DNA of 64,000 bases from CAZHZT01 sp964537285 (GCA_964537285.1 CAZHZT010000001.1:71886-135885); one strand, 5' to 3'; counted from the stretch's first letter, positions 51,024-61,043 are shown. Translations and numbers: made by a program. Notes: generated by a model not told the origin, from the letters alone.

Positions 51024-52252
51024 TCGTCAAATGCTTCAAAATCGAATAACAAAGAAAAACGAAGCGTATTATCTAAAGGATTACGTTGGTTCGTAGTTGG
51101 AACCAGATAAGAGAAGTTCAAACCAAACACGTTATATTTCAAGCCAAGGCCGACCGTAAAGAAACGGCGATTACCTTTTGTGCGGTGTTCTGTATAATAA
51201 CCTGCTCTAACGGCGAATTGGTTATCGTACCAGTATTCTACACCCATTGAGAACATAAGCTCGCGCAATTCTTCTTCAAAACCACCTGGCGCATCACCAA
51301 ATGAGTTTAGTACCCCTGAAAACATAGACTGTTCTTTGTAATCCGGAATACCTACTTCCCCTTCCACATCACAATCACCCGGTTCTTGCTCCAGGCATGG
51401 GGTCGGAACGAGTAGTTTGTTGACATCAGCGGCAAGCGTAAGTTTGTTGAAATCATCCAGGTTAATGGTCCATGCAGCACCTAAGCCAAGGTTAGCAGGG
51501 ATAAAATCCCGGTTGATAGATTCTGTATAAGTGATTTTGGTGCCAATATTAGTGATTGCCAAACCAACAGTCAGGTTAGATTCATTTCCATTGGTTTCTA
51601 TGTCCGTATTGTAGGTGAATGCGATATCAGCTGCACCTGCTGTTCCGGGGTTAATTTGTACATTTCCGATTTGTTGGCCACCAGCCAGGTTTGAAAAAAT
51701 GAACTTTGCTGTAAGTGATGCCGAAAAGTTATCGCCAAGCTTACGAGCATAAGCGCCTGCAAGTTCAAATTCATTGGGGCGACCAGTTCCCAGAGCCTGG
51801 CCTTGCTCATCAGTAAAGTTAATATCTCCTAAGGAGAAATAGCGAAGCGATAAACCCACCGTCTGGAATTCATCGAATTGCTTGTAAGCACTCAAATAAG
51901 CCATGTAAACATCCCTTAAGCCCAGAGCTCGGAGCCAGGGAGTATAAGTAACTGCAATTGCCAGGTCTTTTTCGGCAAAGGCCAGTTTAGAGGCATTAAA
52001 GTGCATAGCATTTGGATCGGGTGAGGTTGCAACCCCTACATCCCCCATTGCTCCAGCCCGGGCATCGGGAACAATACGCAAAAATGGAACGGCCGTAACA
52101 ATGGTGTTTACGCATGGTGCGCCGCTTGCATCTTCCCACTCATTTGTTGATACATTGTACGAACAACCAAATGAAGACTGAGCGAAGGAATAACTTCCAA
52201 CAAAGAGTAATGTTATAACAGAAAGTAAAAATGTTAATGTATTTTTCCTCAT
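51020..52252 (-). CDS. porV: type IX secretion system outer-membrane protein PorV
   Basis: PorV is a 14-strand outer-membrane barrel that binds cargo leaving the T9SS translocon and, with PorU, carries it to the attachment complex. It is 410 aa with a signal peptide (MRKNTLTFLLSVITLLFVGSYSFAQ). The conserved FLRIVPDARAGAMGDVGVATSPDPNAMHFNASKLAFAEKDLAIAVTYTPWLR (about 54-106) is the PorV signature. The C-terminal strands FFTVGLGLKYNVFGLNFSYLVP and LRFSLLFDFEAF close the barrel. It lies downstream of porU on the same strand, separated by a long palindrome. Its 3' end was the target of an R2 insertion. Confidence 0.95.
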   Translation of the reverse strand: MRKNTLTFLLSVITLLFVGSYSFAQSSFGCSYNVSTNEWEDASGAPCVNTIVTAVPFLRIVPDARAGAMGDVGVATSPDPNAMHFNASKLAFAEKDLAIAVTYTPWLRALGLRDVYMAYLSAYKQFDEFQTVGLSLRYFSLGDINFTDEQGQALGTGRPNEFELAGAYARKLGDNFSASLTAKFIFSNLAGGQQIGNVQINPGTAGAADIAFTYNTDIETNGNESNLTVGLAITNIGTKITYTESINRDFIPANLGLGAAWTINLDDFNKLTLAADVNKLLVPTPCLEQEPGDCDVEGEVGIPDYKEQSMFSGVLNSFGDAPGGFEEELRELMFSMGVEYWYDNQFAVRAGYYTEHRTKGNRRFFTVGLGLKYNVFGLNFSYLVPTTNQRNPLDNTLRFSLLFDFEAFDE

Positions 52253-52283
52253 GAGAATAAAACTTGATTCAATTAAAGTGGTG

Positions 52284-52291
52284 CAAATATA
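52284..52291 (-). promoter_or_regulatory. predicted -7 box for porV
   Basis: On the minus strand TATATTTG, 31 bp before the ATG at 52252. It suggests that porV has its own promoter besides any read-through from porU. Confidence 0.55.
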
Positions 52292-52458
52292 AGCAAAGTA
52301 AACCTCTGTTTATTATCTTATGAACTCTAAACACAAAAATCTACACTTTAGTATGTCAGAGCTTAGTATTTTATGACAGGAAACTTCAGTAAAACCTAGT
52401 ATTTGCGCACTGAAGTGGATTGAAAATCTTCTTTTCCCCATGATAAGAAAACTTTGTT

Positions 52459-52523
52459 TGCAGAGCTGCTCGTTTTTTTGATTTTTTCGAAGAAAAAATC
52501 AAAAAAAACGAGCAGCTCTGCAA
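52459..52523. terminator. 65-bp palindrome after porU (31-bp arms)
   Basis: Arms from TTGCAGAGCTGCTCG to the T-rich centre pair over 31 bp around loop GAA. The centre (GATTTTTTCGAAGAAAAAATC) resembles that of the R6 core at 18008-18070, while the outer arms do not. It lies 54 bp after the porU stop. Confidence 0.8.
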
Positions 52524-52577
52524 TGAAAAATAATCCTGCCCGGGGCAAAGAACGGCTTTTTTAAGCAACTTCAGTAC

Positions 52578-55500
52578 TTATTTCAAAATAACCAGTTTTT
52601 CAAATTCACTTTCCGCATCTACCTGATTATTGGAGAGATCATTTACACCCACTTTAACCTTGTATAAATATACCCCTCTGGCCAAGTTGTCTCCATAATC
52701 GTCTTTCCCGTCCCACTGTATTCTGTCATTGCGGGAAACCCGATCGCCGTTAGAAACAACTTGCCGGCGGATTGTTTTGACTAATTTCCCTGAAATCGTA
52801 AAAATTCTTATTTGTACATCCATAACCTCTCCCTGAGAGCGGTTGTGTTTAAATTCAAAGTACGTATTTGTTGTAAATGGGTTGGGATAATTTAGTACCT
52901 GTTCCAGTGCCACTTCCTGTGAAGAAGCTACAACAAATTCAGTAAAACCAGTGCTGGAGTTGTTTGCCACATCCCACGCTTTTACAGTCATTCTATGCCT
53001 GCCCTCTTCGATATCAAATAATGGAAAACGAACCATTCCCCTTCTGTAATCATCTAATTCGGCTTCATAAAAGTCATTTAAAATATAAGCATTGGCTTGT
53101 TGATCATCTAGCGTAGCCGTTAAATCATGGCCTATACTGGCACCGACAATATTTATGCCGTTATCGTCAAATAGCTTAACTAATAATATAGGATCTTCAT
53201 TAGTGATCCCTCCAAAAACAAAAGATTCAGAATTCATAAATACTTCCACTGTGGGGCCCTGATCATCGGTAAATGCGGTTTCTGAAGTTCCTCCAATAAT
53301 AATTTCCTCGTTGTAGCCGGTCGCATCACGACTGCCATCCTGTGCATAATAACTTATTTTTCCATACCCAAACTGGTAATCTATATCCTTGGGAACTACA
53401 AAGGTAAAACTGAATTGCCCGTTATTTACAGAAGCAGCTCCTTTGAAAAGAATGTTTTTCTGAAGTGTAAATGATCGGACTTTACTCTTTGCGTCCTGTC
53501 CTAGGGTTTGGAGCGTGTCTCGTTTATCATAAATGGTAGGGTAAACGATTCCATTAAAATCATTTAGAATATTGCCGTTTTCATCGGCAATAAAACCTTC
53601 GATAGTTACCTTATCTAAAGCCTTGAGCGTGTCTGCTTCAGCTGAACCGACAGCTTTTCCGTTAACGTTGGTCGTGATAACATCATAAGAAGGAATAGCG
53701 AGATACATAGAGGGGTCACCAACTACTGCAAATTTACGAGCGTTCGTCAGTAGCGTGTCCTCACTATTGCTGTTTTTGGCCAACCGAAGTACTTCCCCGA
53801 TGGGTTGGTATTCATTGTCAATTTTTTTAAATAAGAATTCGAAAGCAGAAGTGGTAAGTCGTTCATTAGAGAAAGCGTAAACAGCGCGTGTGGTAGTGAA
53901 AAGACCAATGGCTCCTCCCTTCTCATTTAATATTGCCAGCTCCCCGCCTGTTTCGTAATTAGGTTCGTCAAAGCCGGTGAAAGAACAGGTAGCTGTAACA
54001 AGCAAAGTAGGGCTATCTTCATTCGTCCAACTGTTGATATCCGAGTTGGTAAGCACCCTTTCCTGTGCCCAACCCGTAGAACCACCGTGGCCCAGATAAT
54101 TCATGACCAGGAGGCCTTTAAACATATTCTGGTTAATGGCTACATTGGCATCCGGGAATCGTGTTCCTCCGGGAGTAGAAACCTGCTTGTAAGCATCCAA
54201 ATATATTTTTAGTATATTGAACGTAGGGTTTTCCTGCTCTATCATCTTGGCAATCCGGTCTGCTCCTCCAAAGTGGATGTCATTATCTTCATCATCAGCT
54301 ACCATTGCAATCCTGTTTCGCCAATCTCGCATTTTTTCAGGGTTGGAGTCATAGTTAATGATTTTGTCTACCATCATATTGGCTTCGGAGGCATTTTTTA
54401 CAGGTAAGCGGCCTACAGCTATATCAAGTGCCCCTTTCAGATTGTCCCCTTCACCTGGGCTAAGCAAAGCAAAAAAGTCATCCGTAGGGAAAGATTCAAT
54501 AGGATCAAAGGAGTTTCGGGTCTGGTAAGTAGGAACTAAATGATGGCGCTCTGCCTCGCTCAAACCTAGATTATTTCTAAAGTCAAAGGAAGCGTCCCCA
54601 AAAAGGAGCAAGTATTTAAAGCGGTCGGTTTTGCCGAGTAAAAAACGAGCAAAGTCGCGTATGGCAGCCGGGTCTTGCCGGCCGGATGAAAATTCGTTGT
54701 ATAAAAGGTCTATGGGAACCAAAGCTACATTAAGATCGCTGAAATTAGATCGATGGTCGGCAAGGCGTTCTGCTGCAGACTGTGTGCTTGGGTGATACAG
54801 AATCACTAAATCGACATTATCAATGCCGTGTATGTTTTGATTCTCAATTTTACTAATTGATTTCGGAGAGTTGAGGGGAGCGTTTTGGTTAAATGCAACG
54901 TATTGTTTCAATGATTGTGCTTCAGTAGCAAATACATAGGTGTTGCCTTCCAGTTGCCCTTGTTGCACCGCCGGATTTACCGGATCACTTATATCCCATA
55001 CAACCAATTGATTGCTGGCATTGGCAATCCTATATCTTGTAATGTTCTGATTAATGGCATCTTTATTCCTGAACTGCAATTCATTGCCGACCATGCTCAG
55101 TGAACGTTCTGCGTTTACAAGGATATAATCGAGCCAGCCTTCACTAGCAAAGCTCTGCTCCGGGTAGGAGATCGTTACCGATACATTATCACTCGTAGCA
55201 GGAAAAGTTCCTGAAGCCACTCCTTGTTTGGCGTAAGTTCCCAGGGCATTACCTGGGTTGACAGTCCCTATAGATCTATTGATTTCCTGCCCTCCTGAAC
55301 GTACATAGAATCGGGTGGTGCCTTCACTTCTACCTGCAAAACGTGCGCTGATGAATATAGGTGAGCTTGTGATTAAATTCGGGAAATTAAAATCATCGTA
55401 AGTCTGTTCCCGAATCACACGGAAATTATCTCCAAACCATTCCTGCCCTGATCCTTGTGTAGAAGAATAAGAGTACAGTAAATTAATATTGTCTTCTTCC

Positions 55501-56444
55501 AGTTGAATGAAGTCATGAAAAGAGGTGACGGTTATATCATCGGGGCCACTTGTTTGATTGGGTAGTGTACTTACGCGGGCACCATTGCCGGGGTTTATTT
55601 TTAAGAAGTAGAAGTTGTAATTGTCGTAGGGGTTTTTATCTAGAAAAAATTGTTTTTGACCTTCATCAAAATTCCATTTGTCGGCACCTTCTGCATAAAA
55701 CAGAATGAAATCTCCGGAGTCAAAGGAACCATCGTTTTCTCCCTGAATAAATATTGGGTTTTCAGCCAAATCATCGTATCTGAAAGCGTCGTTAGGTTCT
55801 GGCAGAGGGCCGCCGCCATTGCCATATATTTTTATGGTACGAGGGTCAATACTTTGAAGGGGGATTCCTGCATCTTCTAATTCGCTGAAAGTAAGTTTGT
55901 GAATGCCTGAATTTGCAATGGCTATTTTAAAAATATCTCCATCTGCGAGTACCGATTGATCGGTGCCTTCGGGGCCTCTCAGGGAAACAGCAGAACCAGG
56001 CAGGAAATCAACTTTCAGCTTGAAGCTGACCAACTTTTCGATCTGACCGCTGTTTAGCCTCCTAAGAGGAACAAAACTAAGATTGGCCAAAAAATTATTT
56101 CGGGTGATTGAGGTGGAAGTCAGAAATTGAATTTCCGATGCCAAATGTTCAGCAATACCTTCAGGAACATTTGTTAAAGGCTCATAAGTCGCTTCCAAAA
56201 CAGTTATTTGGATAGAACCATTCTGATCAATAGGGAATTGTCGGCTGAAAAAAGGAATGGTTGGGTGAAGTTCGTTATATTGAGCATCCTCAAAATAAAG
56301 TGCTTTGAGAACGTGTGTTTCATCCGTATTATATTGAATGGGGTCAGAGGACCAGTTCAATGTTTGCTCCAGAATAATTGGGAAATTGCCGTAAACAGGC
56401 AACATTAAAGTTTGCAGCAGCAGTAAAATGAATATTTTCTTCAT
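52578..56444 (-). CDS. porU: type IX secretion system sortase PorU
   Basis: PorU is a gingipain-like C25 cysteine peptidase that removes the C-terminal sorting domain of cargo and attaches the protein to lipopolysaccharide on the cell surface. It is 1288 aa with a signal peptide (MKKIFILLLLQTLMLPVYG). The C25 domain (about 550-920) has VMNYLGHGGSTGWAQE (catalytic His) and LLVTATCSFTGFDEP (catalytic Cys). The C-terminus (about 1185-1288) has a sorting-domain-like fold (NYPNPFTTNTYFEF...ARGVYLYKVKV), as in other PorU. Next to porV, as usual. An R1 element lies 32 bp upstream of the ATG. Confidence 0.95.
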   Translation of the reverse strand: MKKIFILLLLQTLMLPVYGNFPIILEQTLNWSSDPIQYNTDETHVLKALYFEDAQYNELHPTIPFFSRQFPIDQNGSIQITVLEATYEPLTNVPEGIAEHLASEIQFLTSTSITRNNFLANLSFVPLRRLNSGQIEKLVSFKLKVDFLPGSAVSLRGPEGTDQSVLADGDIFKIAIANSGIHKLTFSELEDAGIPLQSIDPRTIKIYGNGGGPLPEPNDAFRYDDLAENPIFIQGENDGSFDSGDFILFYAEGADKWNFDEGQKQFFLDKNPYDNYNFYFLKINPGNGARVSTLPNQTSGPDDITVTSFHDFIQLEEDNINLLYSYSSTQGSGQEWFGDNFRVIREQTYDDFNFPNLITSSPIFISARFAGRSEGTTRFYVRSGGQEINRSIGTVNPGNALGTYAKQGVASGTFPATSDNVSVTISYPEQSFASEGWLDYILVNAERSLSMVGNELQFRNKDAINQNITRYRIANASNQLVVWDISDPVNPAVQQGQLEGNTYVFATEAQSLKQYVAFNQNAPLNSPKSISKIENQNIHGIDNVDLVILYHPSTQSAAERLADHRSNFSDLNVALVPIDLLYNEFSSGRQDPAAIRDFARFLLGKTDRFKYLLLFGDASFDFRNNLGLSEAERHHLVPTYQTRNSFDPIESFPTDDFFALLSPGEGDNLKGALDIAVGRLPVKNASEANMMVDKIINYDSNPEKMRDWRNRIAMVADDEDNDIHFGGADRIAKMIEQENPTFNILKIYLDAYKQVSTPGGTRFPDANVAINQNMFKGLLVMNYLGHGGSTGWAQERVLTNSDINSWTNEDSPTLLVTATCSFTGFDEPNYETGGELAILNEKGGAIGLFTTTRAVYAFSNERLTTSAFEFLFKKIDNEYQPIGEVLRLAKNSNSEDTLLTNARKFAVVGDPSMYLAIPSYDVITTNVNGKAVGSAEADTLKALDKVTIEGFIADENGNILNDFNGIVYPTIYDKRDTLQTLGQDAKSKVRSFTLQKNILFKGAASVNNGQFSFTFVVPKDIDYQFGYGKISYYAQDGSRDATGYNEEIIIGGTSETAFTDDQGPTVEVFMNSESFVFGGITNEDPILLVKLFDDNGINIVGASIGHDLTATLDDQQANAYILNDFYEAELDDYRRGMVRFPLFDIEEGRHRMTVKAWDVANNSSTGFTEFVVASSQEVALEQVLNYPNPFTTNTYFEFKHNRSQGEVMDVQIRIFTISGKLVKTIRRQVVSNGDRVSRNDRIQWDGKDDYGDNLARGVYLYKVKVGVNDLSNNQVDAESEFEKLVILK

Positions 56445-56463
56445 AACTTTATATATTATATAC

Positions 56464-56471
56464 CAAAGATA
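56464..56471 (-). promoter_or_regulatory. predicted -7 box for porU
   Basis: On the minus strand TATCTTTG (TAnnTTTG), 20 bp before the porU ATG. The R1 element begins 6 bp further upstream, so any -33 element must lie within R1. Confidence 0.55.
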
Positions 56472-56476
56472 ATTTT

Positions 56477-56587
56477 AGTTCTTTGACATAAATTGTGGAA
56501 AATGGAACTTCAAAATAATAAGCCTTGAATGCCCTTGTGGCTTAAAGGCTTATTATTTTGAAGTTCCACACAATTTGTCAAAGAACG
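56477..56587 (-). repeat. R1 element with perfect 8-bp target duplication, upstream of porU
   Basis: 111 bp, reverse orientation (AGTTCTTTGACATAAATTG to GTCAAAGAACG). ATAATTTT occurs on both sides (56469-56476 and 56588-56595). The stem has AATAATAAGCC / GGCTTATTATT, another paired change from the usual AATGATAAGCC / GGCTTATCATT. Confidence 0.95.
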
Positions 56588-56727
56588 ATAATTTTTAGAC
56601 AAGTTGCTTTGAAAGAGCTAGCCCTAACAATTTAGCTGTTAGGAAAACGTTAACACAAAACCTGTATTGTATCAGAAGGAGGCTCTTAACCTTCTATTTG
56701 ATAAACAGGAGACCAAAAGCTTAATTT

Positions 56728-57744
56728 ATGTTAAAATCAATTTTTACCCTTCTGAGCGTCCTTATATTATGTGTGTGGAGCCATTTATCTGCTCAGGATC
56801 CAGTATTTAGCCAGTTTTATGCCGCTCCACTTCAGGTAAATCCAGCCTTTGCCGGAAGTAATTATGCCCCAAGAGTTGCATTCAACTATCGGAATCAATA
56901 TCCTAACTGGACATCTGAAGGAAGTGCTTACGAGACGTACAGCACTTCATATGACCAATATTTCGATGGTATTAACAGCGGTATTGGCTTGGTGGTTTTA
57001 ACAGATGATGCTGGAAACGGAATTTTAAAAACTACCCGACTTTCTGCTATATATGCTTATCAATTACAACTGAGCCGCAAATTCTTTGTAAAACTTGGTG
57101 TGGAAGGAGGGTATGTTCAAAACCGACTCGATTGGGATAAGCTTATTTTCCCTGATCAAATCGACCCGGAAGTCGGCCCCGTCAGCCCGGGAGGGACTCT
57201 ATTTCCTACAGACGAAATCCGGCCGGATAACCTTACCATTAGTTATTTTGACTTCTCAGCCGGAATGCTCTTTTATACAGATAAAGTATATGGAGGACTT
57301 CACCTCAAACATCTTAACACACCTAACGAAAGTTTTCTCAATATCAATGACAACCTGAATAATGGGGTGCCTATGAGAGTTACGGCACATGCCGGTGCAG
57401 AAATTGACTTGAAACAAAACAATAAACGTGAAACGACCTCGTTTATATCACCAAATGTTCTGTTCGTTCAACAAGCCAACTTCAGGCAAATGAATATTGG
57501 TACCTATGCCGGAACGGGGTTTGTATTCGGAGGTGCCTGGTACAGAACAACTTTTACGAATTCGGATGCGGTAATATTTCTGCTTGGCGTGCGCGAAGGC
57601 GTTTTTAAAATTGGTTACAGCTATGATCTAACCATTTCGGGCCTGGCGGGTAGAACCGGAGGAAGCCATGAAATCTCTCTATCCATAAATTTTGAACGCC
57701 CAAGGCGAGTGGATATTAATGATTGTTTTCAGATGTTTCGTTAA
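56728..57744 (+). CDS. type IX secretion system membrane protein, PorP/SprF family
   Basis: A 338-aa outer-membrane barrel. Signal peptide MLKSIFTLLSVLILCVWSHLSAQ, then the family hallmark QDPVFSQFYAAPLQVNPAFAGSNYAPRVAFNYRNQYPNW (about 23-61). Barrel strands follow to ISLSINFERPRR. PorP and SprF proteins work with GldK/PorK or anchor specific cargo such as SprB. It is placed between the divergent porU and gldJ, an arrangement different from the usual porV-porU-gldJ order. Which subgroup (PorP or SprF) cannot be decided from sequence alone. Confidence 0.9.
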   Translation: MLKSIFTLLSVLILCVWSHLSAQDPVFSQFYAAPLQVNPAFAGSNYAPRVAFNYRNQYPNWTSEGSAYETYSTSYDQYFDGINSGIGLVVLTDDAGNGILKTTRLSAIYAYQLQLSRKFFVKLGVEGGYVQNRLDWDKLIFPDQIDPEVGPVSPGGTLFPTDEIRPDNLTISYFDFSAGMLFYTDKVYGGLHLKHLNTPNESFLNINDNLNNGVPMRVTAHAGAEIDLKQNNKRETTSFISPNVLFVQQANFRQMNIGTYAGTGFVFGGAWYRTTFTNSDAVIFLLGVREGVFKIGYSYDLTISGLAGRTGGSHEISLSINFERPRRVDINDCFQMFR

Positions 57745-57800
57745 ATATGCCGTCTTTATTACTTTTTTTGTTAAAATTGCGGCCTAATCCGAATACTGTT

Positions 57801-57829
57801 TTTGAGAAATGAATATTTCTTTATCTTTG
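57801..57829 (+). promoter_or_regulatory. promoter of gldJ
   Basis: TTTG at 57801-57804, 17 bp, then TATCTTTG at 57822-57829: a good match to the Bacteroidota TTTG / TAnnTTTG promoter. The leader to the ATG at 57873 would be about 37 nt. Confidence 0.7.
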
Positions 57830-57872
57830 TTGGTGGTTTGGTAAGAATAAAAACAAACAAATAGGAACTGTA

Positions 57873-59384
57873 ATGAAAAAAATTTTGAATCTTTATGCCG
57901 TAGGAGCATTTTTGACGGCACTTACGCTTATGGCGTGCGGAAAAAAAGAACGTTCCGCTACTACTGGTTGGGTTTACAATGATCCAAAGTGGGGCGGTTT
58001 CGAAAAAGTAGATTACGAAGGTCAAGAAACCGGTCCAAATCTTCTCCTTATTGAAGGGGGTACTTTCACTATGGGACGGACAGACCAGGACGTAACCTAC
58101 GATTGGAATGCAATCCCTCGTCGTGTAACTGTTTCTTCTTTTTACATGGACGAAACAGAGGTGAGAAATATTGACTATCTCGAGTACCTGTACTGGTTGA
58201 GAAGAGTTTTTGGCGAATCATACCCTGAAGTTCCGGATCGTGCACTTCCTGATACGCTGGTATGGAGGGATGAATTGGCCTACAACGAACCTTTCGTTGA
58301 AACTTATTTCCGCCACCCTTCTTACACGGATTACCCGGTAGTCGGTGTTAACTGGCTTCAGGCAAACGAATATTGTAAATGGCGTACAGATCGCGTTAAC
58401 GAAGCAATACTCGAAGACAGAGGCATCATTAATCTTACTATTGATCAAAAAGATGATAATAACTTCAACACTGAAGCTTATCTCCTTGGTCAGTATGAAC
58501 CTAATGTACGTAAGCCACTTCCTGATCTTAGTCCGGCAGGCGAAGGTAGAGGGGTTAAATTAGAAGATGGTATTTTGTTGCCTACTTACCGCTTACCTAC
58601 AGAAGCGGAGTGGGAATATGCCGCTCTTGGGCTTCAAGGTAACATGGCATCTGAAAAAGATGAAAGAATCACAGATCGCCGTATATATCCCTGGAACGGA
58701 AACACCGTCCGCTACCAAAAACGCAACAAATACCAGGGAGAAATTATGGCGAACTTCAAGCGTGGAGCCGGTGATTACATGGGTATGGCTGGTAACCTGA
58801 ATGATAATGCTCATATTTCTTCTCCTGTAGGAAGATACTGGCCAAATGACTTCGGTCTTTTTAATATGGCTGGTAATGTGAGTGAGTGGGTATTGGATAT
58901 CTATCGTCCACTTACAAGTATCACCCTTATGGATACAGATCAGCATGATCTTAATCCATATCGTGGTAATGTTTTCAAAACACGTATCAAAGATGAAGAT
59001 GGTCGCGCTATTCCTAAAGACACTTTGGGCCGTATCCAATATCGCCCAGTTGAAGATGATGAGGTAGCTGATCGTACTAACTACAAGCGTGGATCTGTTT
59101 ATGACTACCTGGATGGCGATAAAGAGTCTGAAGCTTCTTATGAGTATGAGAAGTATTCTCTTATTGATAGCGGTAAGTCAAGAGTAATTAAAGGTGGTTC
59201 CTGGGCTGACCGTGCTTATTGGTTATCTCCCGGTACTCGTCGTTTTATGCATGAAGAAGACGCAAGCCGTACAGTTGGTTTCCGTTGTGCAATGACTCGT
59301 ACTGGTGGTCCAACGGGTAATGAAGCAAAAGCAGGAAACGAGTTCCGCGAAAACAAACGCAGAGTCAGAAGAAGATTTAAATAA
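57873..59384 (+). CDS. gldJ: gliding motility / T9SS lipoprotein GldJ
   Basis: GldJ is an outer-membrane lipoprotein needed to stabilise GldK and so for T9SS function and gliding. It is 503 aa. The signal ends at the Cys of LTLMACGKKE (about residue 22). The rest is a SUMF1/formylglycine-generating-enzyme-like fold: LLIEGGTFTMGRTDQDVTYDWNAIPRRVTVSSFYMDETEV, YPVVGVNWLQANEYCKWRTDRVNEAIL, YRLPTEAEWEYAALG, GLFNMAGNVSEWVLDIYRP and RVIKGGSWADRAYWLSPGTRRFM. The YNDPKWGGF start and DVxYDWN motif favour GldJ over GldK. murF follows, as in flavobacteria. A terminator follows. Confidence 0.9.
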   Translation: MKKILNLYAVGAFLTALTLMACGKKERSATTGWVYNDPKWGGFEKVDYEGQETGPNLLLIEGGTFTMGRTDQDVTYDWNAIPRRVTVSSFYMDETEVRNIDYLEYLYWLRRVFGESYPEVPDRALPDTLVWRDELAYNEPFVETYFRHPSYTDYPVVGVNWLQANEYCKWRTDRVNEAILEDRGIINLTIDQKDDNNFNTEAYLLGQYEPNVRKPLPDLSPAGEGRGVKLEDGILLPTYRLPTEAEWEYAALGLQGNMASEKDERITDRRIYPWNGNTVRYQKRNKYQGEIMANFKRGAGDYMGMAGNLNDNAHISSPVGRYWPNDFGLFNMAGNVSEWVLDIYRPLTSITLMDTDQHDLNPYRGNVFKTRIKDEDGRAIPKDTLGRIQYRPVEDDEVADRTNYKRGSVYDYLDGDKESEASYEYEKYSLIDSGKSRVIKGGSWADRAYWLSPGTRRFMHEEDASRTVGFRCAMTRTGGPTGNEAKAGNEFRENKRRVRRRFK

Positions 59385-59435
59385 TAAATATTCCTGAATA
59401 TTCTCACGTACTTTTAAATGAGAATGTAAAGCATT

Positions 59436-59476
59436 AAAAACGCATAGAGAAACTTTATTTTCTCTATGCGTTTTTT
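59436..59476 (+). terminator. terminator of gldJ
   Basis: AACGCATAGAGAAA - CTTTA - TTTCTCTATGCGTT and a T run, 50 bp after the stop. Confidence 0.9.
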
Positions 59477-59486
59477 CATATTATTA

Positions 59487-59631
59487 CACAAATTTACGCC
59501 GCTTCGCGGCGATATTTTCTTTTGAGGGAGGCCGAAAGGGCTATTTTGCGAAGCAAAATAGCCCTTTCGGCCTCCCTCTCAAAGGAATTTCGCGCCGTAG
59601 GCGCGTTTATTTTTCAAAGCGAGAATCGCTG
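59487..59631 (-). repeat. R2 element, one end truncated
   Basis: Reverse orientation. The left end is cut inside AAATTTACGCCGC, losing about 30 bp including the terminus. The core palindrome and the right end (CGAGAATCGCTG) are intact. It lies between the gldJ terminator and murF. Confidence 0.88.
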
Positions 59632-59697
59632 ATAAACAACTTTCTTGCCAAGGGCAAAGAACCACGAACCACTTTTTGATTTTATATTCAGCTGGTT

Positions 59698-61017
59698 ATG
59701 AATACTGAACTAGAATACCTTTATCAATTATATAAACGCTTTCCTCTTGTTTCAACGGACAGTCGAAAGGTAAAACCTGATAGCCTCTTCTTTGCGTTGA
59801 AAGGCCCAAATTTTGATGGTAATACTTATGCTAAAGATGCTATTAAAAAAGGTGCCGCTTATGCCGTTGTTGATAATCCCGAATATCAAATTGATGGTAG
59901 AACCATCTTGGTCGAAAATGCACTACACACTTTACAACAACTTGCTCTTTTTCATAGAAGACACCTAAATTATCCGGTTCTTGGGATTACGGGAAGTAAT
60001 GGAAAAACGACTACTAAAGAACTAGTAGCGGCTGTTTTGAACGGTAGATATAAGGCATTTAGTACCCGGGGCAATCTTAACAACCACATCGGTGTTCCTC
60101 TTAGCATATTGAGCATACCACAAGATATTGAAATCGCCGTTATTGAAATGGGGGCCAATCATCAGGGCGAAATAGCTGCTCTCTGCAGGATCGCCGAACC
60201 TACTCACGGGTTGATCACCAATATTGGTAAGGCTCATATCGAAGGCTTCGGCGGGCTGGAAGGGGTGAAAAAAGGAAAGTCAGAGCTTTATCGTTTCCTT
60301 GAATCCCGGAATGGAGTGGCTTTCCTGAATTTGGATGAGCGCTTTCTGTCAACTCTTGTCCGTGGAGTGCCCCATGTCATTCCATATAAGAGCAGCTCTG
60401 AATTAGATCCATCCATTCAACCCCTTGAAACAAAGCTCATTGCGGATGCCCCTTTCCTGAAAGTATCGTTTCTGGGGGATGATGAGCAGGAGGTCCAAGT
60501 CTCTACGAAACTTTACGGGCTATATAATTTAGGAAATATTATGACAGCCATTGCTGTGGGAAGATACTTTAAAGTACCTTCTCAAAGAATAAAAATGGCT
60601 ATTGAAAGCTATGTACCAGAGATGAATCGTTCCCAGCTCATACAGCAAGGTTCAAATACTATTATCCTGGATGCCTACAATGCCAACCCTAGTAGCATGG
60701 AAGTGGCTATAAAGAGCTTGGCAGCTGTGAAAAAAGCAGTGACAAAAGTTGCTATTCTGGGGCAGATGCTTGAACTGGGGGAAGAAGGGCCAAAAGCGCA
60801 TCAAGAAATCATAGAATTATGCAAAAAATTAAAGATCGATCAGCTTATTTTGACGGGGCCATTATTTAAAGAAGCGGCTAAAAAGTTTGATTGCCTGTAT
60901 TTTGAAAAAGTAAGTGATTTAAAGCTCTGGTTTAACAAACAAGCTTTTGAATCAACTCATATTTTAATCAAAGGCTCTCGAGGTAACCAACTCGAAAAAG
61001 TAGTGGGATTTGAATGA
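59698..61017 (+). CDS. murF: UDP-N-acetylmuramoyl-tripeptide--D-alanyl-D-alanine ligase MurF
   Basis: The cytoplasmic ligase that adds D-Ala-D-Ala to UDP-MurNAc-tripeptide, the last soluble step of peptidoglycan precursor synthesis. At 439 aa it is normal length. The N-terminal substrate domain (STDSRKVKPDSLFFALKGPNFDGN, about 20-43), ATP-binding domain with GITGSNGKTTTKELV (about 99-113), AVIEMGANHQGEI (about 147-159) and the C-terminal domain with LDAYNANPSSMEVAI (about 323-337) and LIKGSRGNQLEKVV are all recognisable. It follows gldJ, as in other Bacteroidota. Confidence 0.96.
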   Translation: MNTELEYLYQLYKRFPLVSTDSRKVKPDSLFFALKGPNFDGNTYAKDAIKKGAAYAVVDNPEYQIDGRTILVENALHTLQQLALFHRRHLNYPVLGITGSNGKTTTKELVAAVLNGRYKAFSTRGNLNNHIGVPLSILSIPQDIEIAVIEMGANHQGEIAALCRIAEPTHGLITNIGKAHIEGFGGLEGVKKGKSELYRFLESRNGVAFLNLDERFLSTLVRGVPHVIPYKSSSELDPSIQPLETKLIADAPFLKVSFLGDDEQEVQVSTKLYGLYNLGNIMTAIAVGRYFKVPSQRIKMAIESYVPEMNRSQLIQQGSNTIILDAYNANPSSMEVAIKSLAAVKKAVTKVAILGQMLELGEEGPKAHQEIIELCKKLKIDQLILTGPLFKEAAKKFDCLYFEKVSDLKLWFNKQAFESTHILIKGSRGNQLEKVVGFE

Positions 61018-61043
61018 TTTACCCTCAGTAAGAAAATTTGTTT

